In this document: piece by piece, positions 41,744 through 49,750 of the stretch
How positions within the stretch are numbered: position 1 is the first letter of the stretch
Layout: each line of letters opens with the position of its first letter
DNA from: Lentibacter algarum
Lineage (GTDB): Bacteria; Pseudomonadota; Alphaproteobacteria; Rhodobacterales; Rhodobacteraceae
Length of the DNA stretch: 64,000 bases
Assembly (NCBI RefSeq): GCF_040580765.1
Contig: NZ_CP158687.1
Span: 1,364,001-1,428,000, forward strand
Reading direction: 5' to 3'
The notes under the pieces: generated by a model
What the model was told of the DNA's origin: nothing
What the model saw: only the letters and a program-made list of their open reading frames with translations
Databases searched by the model: none
Position numbers and translations under genes: made by a program

Positions 41744-42152
41744 GTTGCGCGAAAGCGCATTGAAACTGGATCAAGGTTGGCGTGCCGAATACAATCACGC
41801 TGTGAAACCCGTTCTGCTGTGTGGCGGTTAGCAAGAGTGCCAGTTCTCTAACTTCGATGGACTACCCACTGGGCGGCTGGTGGATGCCTCAAACTCTGCC
41901 TGACAGGGTTTCTATCGTCGTAATGGTTAAAACTTAGAGATAAGTTTGAGGACAAGTGAGACGGAAGACACGCCAATTGGTTACCGTCAATGCTTGGGGT
42001 AGCTGCGCTGTATCGGTCCCAAGTATGCGTTTGATGAGCCTGTAATAGAGATGATAGCAAGACCTGCTCTTCCCTGCTGTGTCGGGGTTTGGTGACTACA
42101 GCCTGTTCAAAGCGACGTGCAATGACAGATCCACGCCCTACGGGGCGTGATC
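41744..42152 (+). ncRNA. Candidate large structured non-coding RNA
   Basis: A 674-base gap (41646-42319) without a plausible gene. On the forward strand it contains hairpins TGCGC-GAAA-GCGCA (41746-41759) and a 7-bp stem capped by GAGA (41930-41947), both GNRA tetraloops only in this orientation; a 9-bp long-range pairing CCTCAAACT (41887-41895) with AGTTTGAGG (41943-41951), which competes with the GAGA hairpin; GACGG/CCGTC (41960-41988); CTTGGG/CCCAAG (41993-42023); and a GC-rich closing hairpin at 42128-42152. A promoter ends 7 bases before the first hairpin. No match to tmRNA, RNase P or group I intron core sequences is apparent. 3' end uncertain; no T-run. Confidence 0.5.
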
Positions 42153-42319
42153 TATCCTGCTCCTTGCAATATCATTAGAAAATAGGTTTGAAGCAAAAAA
42201 TATGTGAATGCTGTGTGATGAGCATGAGCGAACATCAAAGCAGCATTGCACTGCTTCCTCTGCAAGAGGAGCACATAGAATATCCATATTGTGTTGATAA
42301 ATAACAATAAGGAGAGACT

Positions 42320-42643
42320 ATGGCTGAAAAATTAACGATTGAGAACATCTGCAATCTGGTCATTGCTGAGGGCTTGGCTGACAACGAACAAGACTTTTGT
42401 GAGCGTTGGCTTTGTCGAGGCGAAGGGTATATGCGCACATTGCGCTTTAGGGGACTGCAACCCAGCACTGATGCTTTGGCTGTGTGTGCCAACAAGTTGG
42501 GATTTTATGCAGATGCGTTTTTGTCCAGTGGTCGCAATTACTCAGTGCAGACAGGCAAGAACCTCAGGCAGTTGCAGCAGCTGTGTGAGCACGAACTAAC
42601 TCAAGCAGCAAAGAGCAAATGGCAGGGGTACAGCATCCAATGA
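42320..42643 (+). CDS. Hypothetical protein (107 aa), DUF6626-like
   Basis: 107 residues behind a good ribosome binding site (AAGGAGA). No signal peptide or membrane segment. Sequence features are a SDxxxFCERWLCRGEGYMRTLRF-like central part (ADNEQDFCERWLCRGEGYM near residue 20) and a Q/L-rich C-terminal helix. It resembles small phage/island proteins of the DUF6626 type with helix-turn-helix-like character; the assignment is tentative. The next ORF overlaps its stop (ATGA). Confidence 0.65.
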   Translation: MAEKLTIENICNLVIAEGLADNEQDFCERWLCRGEGYMRTLRFRGLQPSTDALAVCANKLGFYADAFLSSGRNYSVQTGKNLRQLQQLCEHELTQAAKSKWQGYSIQ

Positions 42644-42789
42644 AACAGTCATGCCGCAGTCCACTGCTGGAACGTGTGGATGCACTAGATCAACGCCTCA
42701 AAGCTTTGCGCCAACAGCAAGACCGCATCAAACGACAAAAAAAGCAAATCAAGCTGCAAAAGGCTCGTCAGGCAGTGGCGCAGTCATGA
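42640..42789 (+). CDS. Small coiled-coil protein (49 aa)
   Basis: A 49-codon ORF that begins inside the stop of the preceding gene (ATGA overlap), which is good evidence for coupled translation. The product is one predicted basic coiled coil (heptad-like leucines in ALDQRLKALRQQQ, then KRQKKQIKLQKARQ), likely to bind nucleic acid or a partner. No family recognised. Confidence 0.6.
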   Translation: MKQSCRSPLLERVDALDQRLKALRQQQDRIKRQKKQIKLQKARQAVAQS

Positions 42790-42893
42790 CTTGAGTTGTT
42801 GCCATGAGACTTAACGAGATCCATACGCCATGATTGCCATGTGAGTAAAAACTTTTAAGCTGCGTGTGTGGCACTGATTTGCATGAGGATCGC

Positions 42894-44588
42894 ATGGCAA
42901 CTGAACAAGTTTTAAACCAAGGGCTCACACGTCTTCGTGGGCTAAGTAAAAATCAAAATGACTTTTACCAGTCTGCCAGAGAACTACTGCATCAAACGCT
43001 GGTGGAAACCTACCTGTGGTGGCGAGAAGCGTCGCTAGAGCCAGGGTACTTGGAAAAGCGTTTTGCTGAAGAAAACATCAAATATCAAAGCAAGCACAAC
43101 AAACCAAATTTTGCACCAGTGGTTCGCCTGGCAATGCGTGTCCCACCCAGCAAGCGAGTTCAGATTCAAAATTTTGCCACAGCCATCAACGCTATTGATG
43201 ATGAATATCTCCGCAACAGCCATCGCTACATAAATCGAGATACAGTTGCTGAGCTGGTTGATTGGATACACGAAACCGGCGGCTTGAGCGGTATTACCAG
43301 CACCAAGAAAGAAGAAGTAGAATACAATGGCTATGACCAAAAGGGTGCAGGTCAGCCAAAGCCAAAATCCAAAAAAATTGAGAGCACACAAAAGCAAAGA
43401 CTGCGCATGGAGCTGTTGGCGCTGAAAAAGATTGCTGTTGGGCGAGCCAAGGTCGACCAGACCATCGACCTTGGACACGTGGGCACAGGCGAGGATGACA
43501 TGATTGTTGTGCTGGCAAAATCCACTGGCAACGGAACAGTTTTGAAAGTGGTGGGTACTACAGCACAGCAAGCGCTTGTTGACGGTGCGGTGATGCAGGT
43601 TGGTGACCTAGCCCATGATGGTGTCTCAGATGACATGCGTTTGTTGTGTGAGGCAATAAATCTCAACACCATCACCAAGGAACTGCAAGATTACAGCGGC
43701 AGTCGAGCCAACTTTTATAACAAAACGAAATTCGTGGTTGAGCATCAGGGCGTCAAATCTGCTGTGTTTGAAAATGCACGTGTGGTTTTGCAAAAAAATG
43801 GCACTGTGTTGGTGTCCAAGTCATCAAGCGCTGCAAGCCTCACCACACTGCATATTCCACATAAAAAGTTTTTACTTAATCAGGACTTGTGGCTGAGAGG
43901 CAGTGATAGGCACTGGATTGAAACCGACCTGTTAAATGATAGCGAATTAGCGCTGTATCAAGCCAGTGCTCTACAGGATCAGAAGAACAGAAAAGTTCAG
44001 GCTGTTAAGCAAATTTCACTCAACAACACTGTGTACCGCCACAAACGCAGTATCTATTTTTACGATTTCAGCCGCATCGATGACGCAACCATGTTCCAGC
44101 CAACCATTGTAGATGGAAGCATTGATTTTGAATGGAAAATTCAAGGCAATCAATCTTTTTTCAGACGCTTGTATGATCAACATTTCAGTGGCTGGCAGCA
44201 CAGAGTAAAGCACCGACTGCACACCTCAAACAACAAAGCCATTGCCTTCAACGTTGGTTCTGACGGCGTAGTGTGTGAGAAGAAATGGAACAAAGGCGAG
44301 CAGTGCTTCGAGCAAAGCGGGGCACGTTATCTCACAAGCTTTGGGGATGACGCTGAGGCTCAAGGCAGTGGGCAAACGATCTTTGCACCCACTGACATAC
44401 TTGCTGTGCTTGAAGCGCTTTCAAAGCAGCAGGTCAGAGGCGACAGCATCAAGATAAGTGGCAACAAAGATTTGCTACACATCATCTATGAGACTGAGTT
44501 AGCACAAGTACGTGTCTATGTGCCAAGCGCATCTGCCACAGGTGTGCGCAGCGCAAAGTACTTCAAAAAGTACATTCCAAATGAGTGA
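42894..44588 (+). CDS. Unknown protein (564 aa) paired with the DpdA-like gene
   Basis: Begins MATEQVLNQGLTRLRGLSKN with GAGGAT upstream. Residues 1-140 are helical and charged; about 140-175 is a lysine/proline/glycine linker (GQPKPKSKKIES); the remaining 390 residues look like alternating beta strands. The last 100 (FAPTDILAVLEALSKQ, then DLLHIIYETELAQVRVYVPS) recall the third domain of sliding clamps, a weak resemblance seen by eye only. No catalytic motif recognised. Its last 8 bases overlap the start of the transglycosylase-like gene, so both products should be made together, perhaps as a complex that brings the enzyme to DNA. Confidence 0.7.
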   Translation: MATEQVLNQGLTRLRGLSKNQNDFYQSARELLHQTLVETYLWWREASLEPGYLEKRFAEENIKYQSKHNKPNFAPVVRLAMRVPPSKRVQIQNFATAINAIDDEYLRNSHRYINRDTVAELVDWIHETGGLSGITSTKKEEVEYNGYDQKGAGQPKPKSKKIESTQKQRLRMELLALKKIAVGRAKVDQTIDLGHVGTGEDDMIVVLAKSTGNGTVLKVVGTTAQQALVDGAVMQVGDLAHDGVSDDMRLLCEAINLNTITKELQDYSGSRANFYNKTKFVVEHQGVKSAVFENARVVLQKNGTVLVSKSSSAASLTTLHIPHKKFLLNQDLWLRGSDRHWIETDLLNDSELALYQASALQDQKNRKVQAVKQISLNNTVYRHKRSIYFYDFSRIDDATMFQPTIVDGSIDFEWKIQGNQSFFRRLYDQHFSGWQHRVKHRLHTSNNKAIAFNVGSDGVVCEKKWNKGEQCFEQSGARYLTSFGDDAEAQGSGQTIFAPTDILAVLEALSKQQVRGDSIKISGNKDLLHIIYETELAQVRVYVPSASATGVRSAKYFKKYIPNE

Positions 44589-45960
44589 GAACTTGACCAA
44601 GCAGTATGCTGGCTATGCTTTGTATCTGCCCTCATTGCAGAAATACTATGCGGAGCATGCTGTTAAGCGTAACGGCGAAACATCTAGAATGAGCCAGATA
44701 CCAAAGGGTTTTGATAACCGCTGGCTGAATTTTTTAGATGCTGACAGCAAGCTGTGGCACTGTGAGCATGTGCTTTACAGCAGTGGGCAATTCAACAGCA
44801 GGCGTATACGGGCGCGAGACATCGTTGCAGAGCGCGATGTTAACAAAACCACTATTGTTGGTGACAGCGGTGGGTTTCAGCTGGGTACTGGCAAGCTGCC
44901 AAATGGACCTGAAAGGGAACACTTGGAGCTCTACAAAAACGATCCACTAGCTCAGTACAACAACTGGCAGCATTGTGACTTTCGCGCTCGAACCCTACGC
45001 TGGCTGGAAAAGTACACCGACTATGCCATGACCCTGGACATGGTGCTGTGGGCTGCTGAAGAATATGGACAAAGCAACACTGTCAACAGCCAGTTGCGAA
45101 AGTTGACTGTTCAACAGCTTATCGATCTCAGCGTAGATAATTTGCGCTATTTTTCCGACAATCGCGGGCGTGGCAGCAAAAGCACAAAGTTCCTAAGTGT
45201 GTTGCAGGATATTGGCAACGGAACTGGGGATGCTTGGTACGACGCAGTTAAAACTTTTGACTTTGAAGGCTGGAGTTTAGGTGGCGAAGTTGGCGGTATG
45301 CTGGCTAGTTTGCAGTGGCTCAAACGCATACTGAACGATCATAATTTGGACAAAAGTGAATGGGTGCATTTGCTTATGAAGTCCCCACCAGTGAACAGTG
45401 TTGTGTACACTGCAGCACAACGATCGCTGCGCAAGTTGTTGGGCAGAGATAACTTTACAATCAGTTTTGACAGCAGCAGTCCGTTCCAGATGGCAGGAAA
45501 ACAACGCAGTTTGGCGATGATGCCGAACCTCACTGCCGACAGGAAAACTTGGAAAATCGGCGGCTTTTCAATGCCTCAGGACATTCGTATCGCCAGAAAA
45601 GAAAAACATGCAGATTTTGCTCTAGCAGCGCCTTTGGAAAAATACCTGTGTGCCTATGATCTATATGCACACGAGATAGACGATAGTGACTTTTTTACAG
45701 ACACTTGGAGCGAGCACGTTTTAGCAAATCACAATCTGTACACCTACCATCAATACAGCATTCAAGGGTGCGACTTGGTGTTTGATGAACACAAGCAAGA
45801 CCACACGCGAGTACCCGAGGATTTGCTGGAAATTGTGGATTTGATGGACAGCTATTTTGCTGGCGAAAACTCAGGAGAAATCGAAGCTAGATTTTCTGTG
45901 CTGATGCAGCCGTACATGCGTCAAAATAAAAAAGAAGAACAATCTCTCCAGCAACGGTGA
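44581..45960 (+). CDS. DpdA-like transglycosylase (TGT fold)
   Basis: 459 residues. The tRNA-guanine transglycosylase barrel is recognised from GDSGGFQLG (general acid/base D95), TLDMVLW (D153, base recognition), GWSLGGEVGG (232-239, phosphate/base loop) and FDSSSPFQMAGKQ (nucleophile D297), in correct order and spacing. The TGT C-terminal HNL segment is present (NHNLYTYHQY near 385), but the zinc-binding CxCxxC before it is not; that region reads EKYLCAYDLYAHE. Distance from bacterial TGT and location on a mobile element favour the DpdA group, which exchanges guanine in DNA for 7-deazaguanines. Start overlaps the upstream gene by 8 bases; tRNA as substrate is not excluded. Confidence 0.75.
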   Translation: MSENLTKQYAGYALYLPSLQKYYAEHAVKRNGETSRMSQIPKGFDNRWLNFLDADSKLWHCEHVLYSSGQFNSRRIRARDIVAERDVNKTTIVGDSGGFQLGTGKLPNGPEREHLELYKNDPLAQYNNWQHCDFRARTLRWLEKYTDYAMTLDMVLWAAEEYGQSNTVNSQLRKLTVQQLIDLSVDNLRYFSDNRGRGSKSTKFLSVLQDIGNGTGDAWYDAVKTFDFEGWSLGGEVGGMLASLQWLKRILNDHNLDKSEWVHLLMKSPPVNSVVYTAAQRSLRKLLGRDNFTISFDSSSPFQMAGKQRSLAMMPNLTADRKTWKIGGFSMPQDIRIARKEKHADFALAAPLEKYLCAYDLYAHEIDDSDFFTDTWSEHVLANHNLYTYHQYSIQGCDLVFDEHKQDHTRVPEDLLEIVDLMDSYFAGENSGEIEARFSVLMQPYMRQNKKEEQSLQQR

Positions 45961-46281
45961 CTGTGCAGACGAGTAACTAGATTGGATATTACGCCCAACA
46001 ATCTCAGTGCGTTGATGCGGTGGGTCAGGCTCAATATGTGCATAGCGCTGTGTCATCTGTATGCTGCTGTTGCTCAGCGCGCTAGCATGGGTATAGCGCG
46101 GAGCGTGTGTGTCTACCGTTAAGTGTTAGTTTGACATTCATATATATTGAACTTTACACAGCAACTAAGTACTGCATATGTGTTTTCTTCTGGAAAACAG
46201 TAGATATACCGTGTTTAAAAAGCATTATTGCTGGGGTGACGAAGCGGCATGGTGAGACTCTAATTATAAGGATTGACAGAT
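45961..46281. other. Gap of 321 bases in the mobile element
   Basis: No convincing gene. It contains GCGC-rich imperfect inverted sequences around 46075-46110 (GCGCGCTAGC and TATAGCGCGG) and, at 46131, TTGACA, a possible -35 element for the downstream membrane protein gene with a weak -10 (TTACAC) 17 bases on. The second half becomes strongly A/T-rich. Confidence 0.35.
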
Positions 46282-46752
46282 ATGCTAACCGATGTTGTGA
46301 ATGCTTTGCCGTTGCTGCTACTAGTGGGGGGAGCTTATTTTGTATTCAATAAAAATAGAACTTCTGCATCTAAATCTACGACGATCGGGACGTATAACGC
46401 TAGTCAAAGAGTGTTGATTTTTTTCTATATTGTTGGCTGGATACTTGTGGGGCTAGGCGCATTACTTTTACTTCAAATCTTTACAATTGATTATAATGTT
46501 TTTTTTAGCGTATTAATATTGTCAAGTCTTGGGATGGTTCTTTCTGGCATTATGATGATCTTATTCGCGCAATTGGGGTTGGCGCAGATTGCAACTGCAG
46601 AAAATTCAGATGCAATATATGAACTACTTAAGAAAAATTTGATAAATAGCACCACGGAGACTAACTCGAATATTAGAGATGAAGTGGTTCACACGACAAA
46701 TCGGCAAGATGGTGTTCGCGCTGAGCCTACGTTTAACAGTAAGGCAGATTAA
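46282..46752 (+). CDS. Small membrane protein of unknown function (156 aa)
   Basis: Three hydrophobic segments: residues about 6-20 (LPLLLLVGGAYFVF), 44-66 (LIFFYIVGWILVGLGALLLLQIF) and 71-98 (VFFSVLILSSLGMVLSGIMMILFA), then a hydrophilic tail of about 55 residues predicted to be cytoplasmic. No family recognised. The ATG at 46282 has AAGG 9 bases upstream; a TTG 9 bases earlier is less likely. Very A/T-rich, unlike the genes before and after, so it belongs to acquired DNA, perhaps of separate origin from the DpdA-like pair. Confidence 0.65.
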   Translation: MLTDVVNALPLLLLVGGAYFVFNKNRTSASKSTTIGTYNASQRVLIFFYIVGWILVGLGALLLLQIFTIDYNVFFSVLILSSLGMVLSGIMMILFAQLGLAQIATAENSDAIYELLKKNLINSTTETNSNIRDEVVHTTNRQDGVRAEPTFNSKAD

Positions 46753-46949
46753 CTTACTAATGCATCCATAGCATAGTTTTTAAGCTAATATAGTATTGGC
46801 GAAAGCGATGAGGAATTTATGGTGTAGTTGATTGCGGCGTTAGCAGATAGGCAGCATATTTTCATAACCCATATAGTTGATTGATATAATTGCAAATTTT
46901 AAGATACCGAATAGCAAAGCGTTAAGCTTTACGGATATCAAATTTGGAA

Positions 46950-46978
46950 CAGGGCTGCTCTTCGGAGCGGCCCTTTTT
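46950..46978 (+). terminator. Rho-independent terminator at the right border
   Basis: GGGC-GCTC pairs with GAGC-GCCC (one mismatch) around a TTCG tetraloop, followed by five T residues. It ends forward transcription leaving the element. The 200 bases before it (46753-46949) are A/T-rich and hold no gene. Confidence 0.85.
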
Positions 46979-47011
46979 CTTTGGGCGAGGGGTTTCGGCT
47001 GACGCCGATCC

Positions 47012-47229
47012 GCTGGGGGCTTTGCCCCCAGACCCCCAGGATATTTCTGAAGAGAAGAAAAAAGGGGGCGGTATGAACCGTCCCCCAGGATAGAGTTGCC
47101 TCTTCTCCTCTTACGGTCATCGGCGTCCCCGCCTGTACCGCATTTTCACTTTGCATGAACTTGATTAACAAGCTCTTACTTCTTCTCTTCGAAAATATCC
47201 CAGGGGGTCTGGGGGACTGGTCCCCCAGC
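47012..47229. repeat. Inverted pair of GC-rich intergenic repeats
   Basis: Unit 1 (47012-47060, forward) and unit 2 (47179-47229, reverse) share the order: hairpin of GCTGGGGG with CCCCCAG, then ACCCCC, GGATATTT, and GAAGAGAAGAA. They face each other across 118 bases that contain another hairpin (GGGGGCGGT with ACCGTCCCCC, 47064-47086). The unit resembles the REP-like intergenic repeats seen widely in Rhodobacterales. No gene is visible between them. Confidence 0.75.
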
Positions 47230-47264
47230 TTGGCGACGACGGTGTCGGCGCAATGCGTTAGAGG

Positions 47265-47885
47265 CTATTTGTCGGGTTTGATCAGGCCAAGCCCGCGCAA
47301 ATAGATGCCAATGCCCGATTCAAGCAGATCTTCCGGGGAAAACGGACTTTGAGTCCCCGGGGAGTTGCGCGCAAAGAGTTCCACGACGCCATGGCTCATC
47401 GCCCAGATATGTGCCGAGAACATTGACGCGGGTGGGCGCTTTTCAGCAGGGATGTGTTGGCTCAGGTCGGAGGCGGCAGTTTCCAGTACGGCGCGGGCGC
47501 GCGCGGCCACTGTGGCCAGCTCGGGCGTGCGATTGACAGAAATCCCGCTTTCAAACATGGCGATGTAGTGACCGGGATATTTGCGGGCAAAGGCGAGATA
47601 GGCACGGCCTGTGGCCTCAAAAGCGGCGAGGGCCGAAGGCTGGCCCGTCTCGTAGGCATATTGCATGAGGTCGGCGAAGATTTCATAGCCTTGGCGCGCG
47701 GCTTCGGCGATCAGGTCTTCGCGGCCTTCAAAGTGCCGATAGACTGCGGCGGGTGTAACGCCTGCTTCCTTGGCAGCTTCGGAAAGGGTGAAGCCCGTCG
47801 GGCCTTTGGCCTCGATCAGTTGCAAAGCCGCTTCGACCAGCGCTTGGCGCAGGTTGCCGTGGTGATAGCCGCGTTTTTTAGGCAT
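47265..47885 (-). CDS. TetR family transcriptional regulator
   Basis: 206 residues. N-terminal helix-turn-helix at about residues 8-55 ([41 protein letters not shown]), then a WHG-type ligand domain ([14 protein letters not shown] near 98). The ATG at 47885 overlaps the ppk2 stop by 8 bases; a GTG 21 bases earlier is in frame but less likely. The overlap couples it to polyphosphate kinase, an unusual partner. Ligand unknown. Confidence 0.88.
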   Translation of the reverse strand: MPKKRGYHHGNLRQALVEAALQLIEAKGPTGFTLSEAAKEAGVTPAAVYRHFEGREDLIAEAARQGYEIFADLMQYAYETGQPSALAAFEATGRAYLAFARKYPGHYIAMFESGISVNRTPELATVAARARAVLETAASDLSQHIPAEKRPPASMFSAHIWAMSHGVVELFARNSPGTQSPFSPEDLLESGIGIYLRGLGLIKPDK

Positions 47886-48747
47886 CCCAGATCTCGGGGC
47901 CGCCACAGACGAGGGGATCGATCGCGCCCAAGGCTTTTATGTCTTTGCGGGCGTAGTCGACTTGGCTGAGCACAGTTCGGATTGCGTTGAGGCGGGCGCG
48001 GCGCTTGTCATCCGAGCGCACGATTGTCCAAGGGGCCTCGGCTGTATGGGTCCGGGTCAGGGTTTCAGAAATGGCAGCAGAGTAGTCATCCCATTTTTTA
48101 AGGCCTTCGACGTCAATCCAGCTCAATTTCCACTGTTTGAGCGGATCACTTTCGCGGCCCAGAAAGCGGCGAAGCTGTTCGGCGCGGCCGACATTGAGCC
48201 AAAGTTTGACGAGGTGTATGCCTTCATCGACGAGCATCTTCTCAAAGGAGGGTGCTTGGGCAAAGAAATGTTCTCTTTGATCCTGCGTGCAGAAGCCAAA
48301 AACATGTTCGACGACGCCGCGATTGTACCAGCTGCGGTCATAGAGGACGATTTCGCCGCCTGAGGGCAGGTGATCAATGTAACGTTGGAAGTACCATTCG
48401 GTTTGTTCTTTTTCCGTTGGCTTGGACAGCGCGACAACGCGTGCGCCACGAGGATTAAGATTTTCACGGAAGCGCTTGATTGTGCCGCCTTTTCCCGAGG
48501 CGTCGCGACCTTCAAAGACAATTGCGATGCGTGCACCTGTTTCTTTGGCCCACGTCTGGAGTTTGACCAGTTCGATTTGTAGGCGGGCGAGTTCTTTTTC
48601 GTAGGCTTTGCTCGGCATCCGTTCTGAATGTGGATAGGTCGGGCTGAGGATATCGCCCTTTTCAGCACGTTTAATGGCCGCACGGACGGCTTCGGGGGCG
48701 TCTTGTTCAAAAAAGGTGCTGATCGCACCATCAAAGGGCCGCTCCAT
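47878..48747 (-). CDS. ppk2: Polyphosphate kinase 2
   Basis: Transfers phosphate between polyphosphate and nucleotides; 289 residues, class with one kinase domain. Walker A is [15 protein letters not shown] (near residue 80), Walker [19 protein letters not shown] (near 134), and the lid arginines follow ([19 protein letters not shown] near 203). It heads a two-gene unit with the TetR regulator, which starts inside its last codons. Confidence 0.94.
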   Translation of the reverse strand: MERPFDGAISTFFEQDAPEAVRAAIKRAEKGDILSPTYPHSERMPSKAYEKELARLQIELVKLQTWAKETGARIAIVFEGRDASGKGGTIKRFRENLNPRGARVVALSKPTEKEQTEWYFQRYIDHLPSGGEIVLYDRSWYNRGVVEHVFGFCTQDQREHFFAQAPSFEKMLVDEGIHLVKLWLNVGRAEQLRRFLGRESDPLKQWKLSWIDVEGLKKWDDYSAAISETLTRTHTAEAPWTIVRSDDKRRARLNAIRTVLSQVDYARKDIKALGAIDPLVCGGPEIWDA

Positions 48748-48784
48748 GGGAGGCCTCCTACTGGTTTTCGCTTACTATGGCGGC

Positions 48785-49750
48785 TTAGGGCGCGGCGCGC
48801 AATCCTGAGCGCGTGGCGGCACGACCGATGGCGGCGACAACCTGATCTTCTGCGCTATGCTGGATCATATGGCCGTGGCCTTTTACGCGTGTGAGCGCCG
48901 CATTGGGCAAGTCTTGGAGCAAGGGTTCAGCATGAATCGGCAAACCGACCGTGATGTCGTGGGTGCCATGGAGGATTTCGACGGGTAGGTTCATCTGAGG
49001 GTATAGCGGGACCATTGCCTTGATTTCGTTCAATAGATTGGCACGCTGCAGGGATGTTGCGCGCATCGAAGTATATCGGAGTGAGAGCTTTGGGCCGAAA
49101 TAGTCAAAGTAGCCTGCAGGAACAGGATCCGGTGTGAAGACGTTTGTCAGCGCGGCTTCCAGATAATGCTCGGTTATCACGGCTGGCAGGAGAGGTAAAA
49201 ATATAGGGCCGAGAAGCGGGTTTGAGCCCGCGCGGTAGAGAGGATCAAGGGGGGTGTCCCATGGATGGGAGGCTGCGGCGAGCAGGACAAGGGCCGACAG
49301 GCTCTCTGGCTCATATGTGGCCCAGGCAAGCGCGACCGACCCGCCATAGGAGTGGCCCACAACAATCGGGTTTTTCGCGCCCATTGCAGTTGCGGCGGCC
49401 GAAATTTGCGCCGCTTGAGCGCGCAGGCTGTCGCCCTTGGGGTCAATTGCAGCGCTATACCCAAGCCCTGGTCGATCTATCATATAGATGCGGTAGGTCG
49501 GCGCGAGCTTGGCTGCGAGTGAAAAGCTCATGTCACGGGTGTGGCCGTTGGAGCCGTGAATGAGGACGAGATCGGGGCCATCAGGCGCGCCAGTGACGAC
49601 CACATGCATTGGTGATCCATTGACGGTAATGATGTCGCCTCGCGCGGGGGCTGCAGCCTCGGCCGCACGCTCAGCCCTTTGCGCTACGAGCCAAAGAGCG
49701 AGCCAAAGGAGCGCGAGTACGATGAGGCTATAGAGGGCGGGCTTGAGCAT
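48785..49750 (-). CDS. Membrane-anchored alpha/beta hydrolase
   Basis: 321 residues. An uncleaved-looking N-terminal membrane helix (YSLIVLALLWLALWLVAQR, residues 7-25) is followed by an alpha/beta hydrolase domain: HG oxyanion segment LVLIHGSNGHTRD near 62, nucleophile elbow VGHSYGGSVALAW near 138 (serine in GHSYGG), aspartate in HGTHDITVG near 263 and histidine in GHGHMIQH near 292. Substrate unknown. Its ATG overlaps the metA stop by one base (TGATG), so it is coupled to methionine synthesis, or simply packed behind it. Confidence 0.88.
   Translation of the reverse strand: MLKPALYSLIVLALLWLALWLVAQRAERAAEAAAPARGDIITVNGSPMHVVVTGAPDGPDLVLIHGSNGHTRDMSFSLAAKLAPTYRIYMIDRPGLGYSAAIDPKGDSLRAQAAQISAAATAMGAKNPIVVGHSYGGSVALAWATYEPESLSALVLLAAASHPWDTPLDPLYRAGSNPLLGPIFLPLLPAVITEHYLEAALTNVFTPDPVPAGYFDYFGPKLSLRYTSMRATSLQRANLLNEIKAMVPLYPQMNLPVEILHGTHDITVGLPIHAEPLLQDLPNAALTRVKGHGHMIQHSAEDQVVAAIGRAATRSGLRAAP

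Larger units (their letters stand above)
39140..46949. mobile_element. Integrative element with two tyrosine recombinases
   Basis: About 7.8 kb between the rpsI terminator and the terminator at 46950. Codon use and base composition differ clearly from both flanks (A/T-rich, many AAA/TTT codons, AAC and CAA favoured in the central genes). It carries two different tyrosine recombinases, small ORFs, a structured non-coding region, a DpdA-like gene pair and a membrane protein. I found no convincing direct repeats for attachment sites, so both ends are approximate; the composition changes sharply at the left side and gradually at the right. It may be a phage satellite or the sum of two insertions. 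Confidence 0.75.

Noticed and set aside
41848..42060. 70-codon reverse ORF in the structured non-coding region
   Set aside because: No ribosome binding site, odd composition, and it runs through the predicted helices.
39117..46862. Direct repeat GCATATTTT at 39117 (rpsI terminator loop) and 46854 as possible attachment sites
   Set aside because: Nine bases, A/T-rich, and with this much sequence compared it may well be chance; no longer homology surrounds it.
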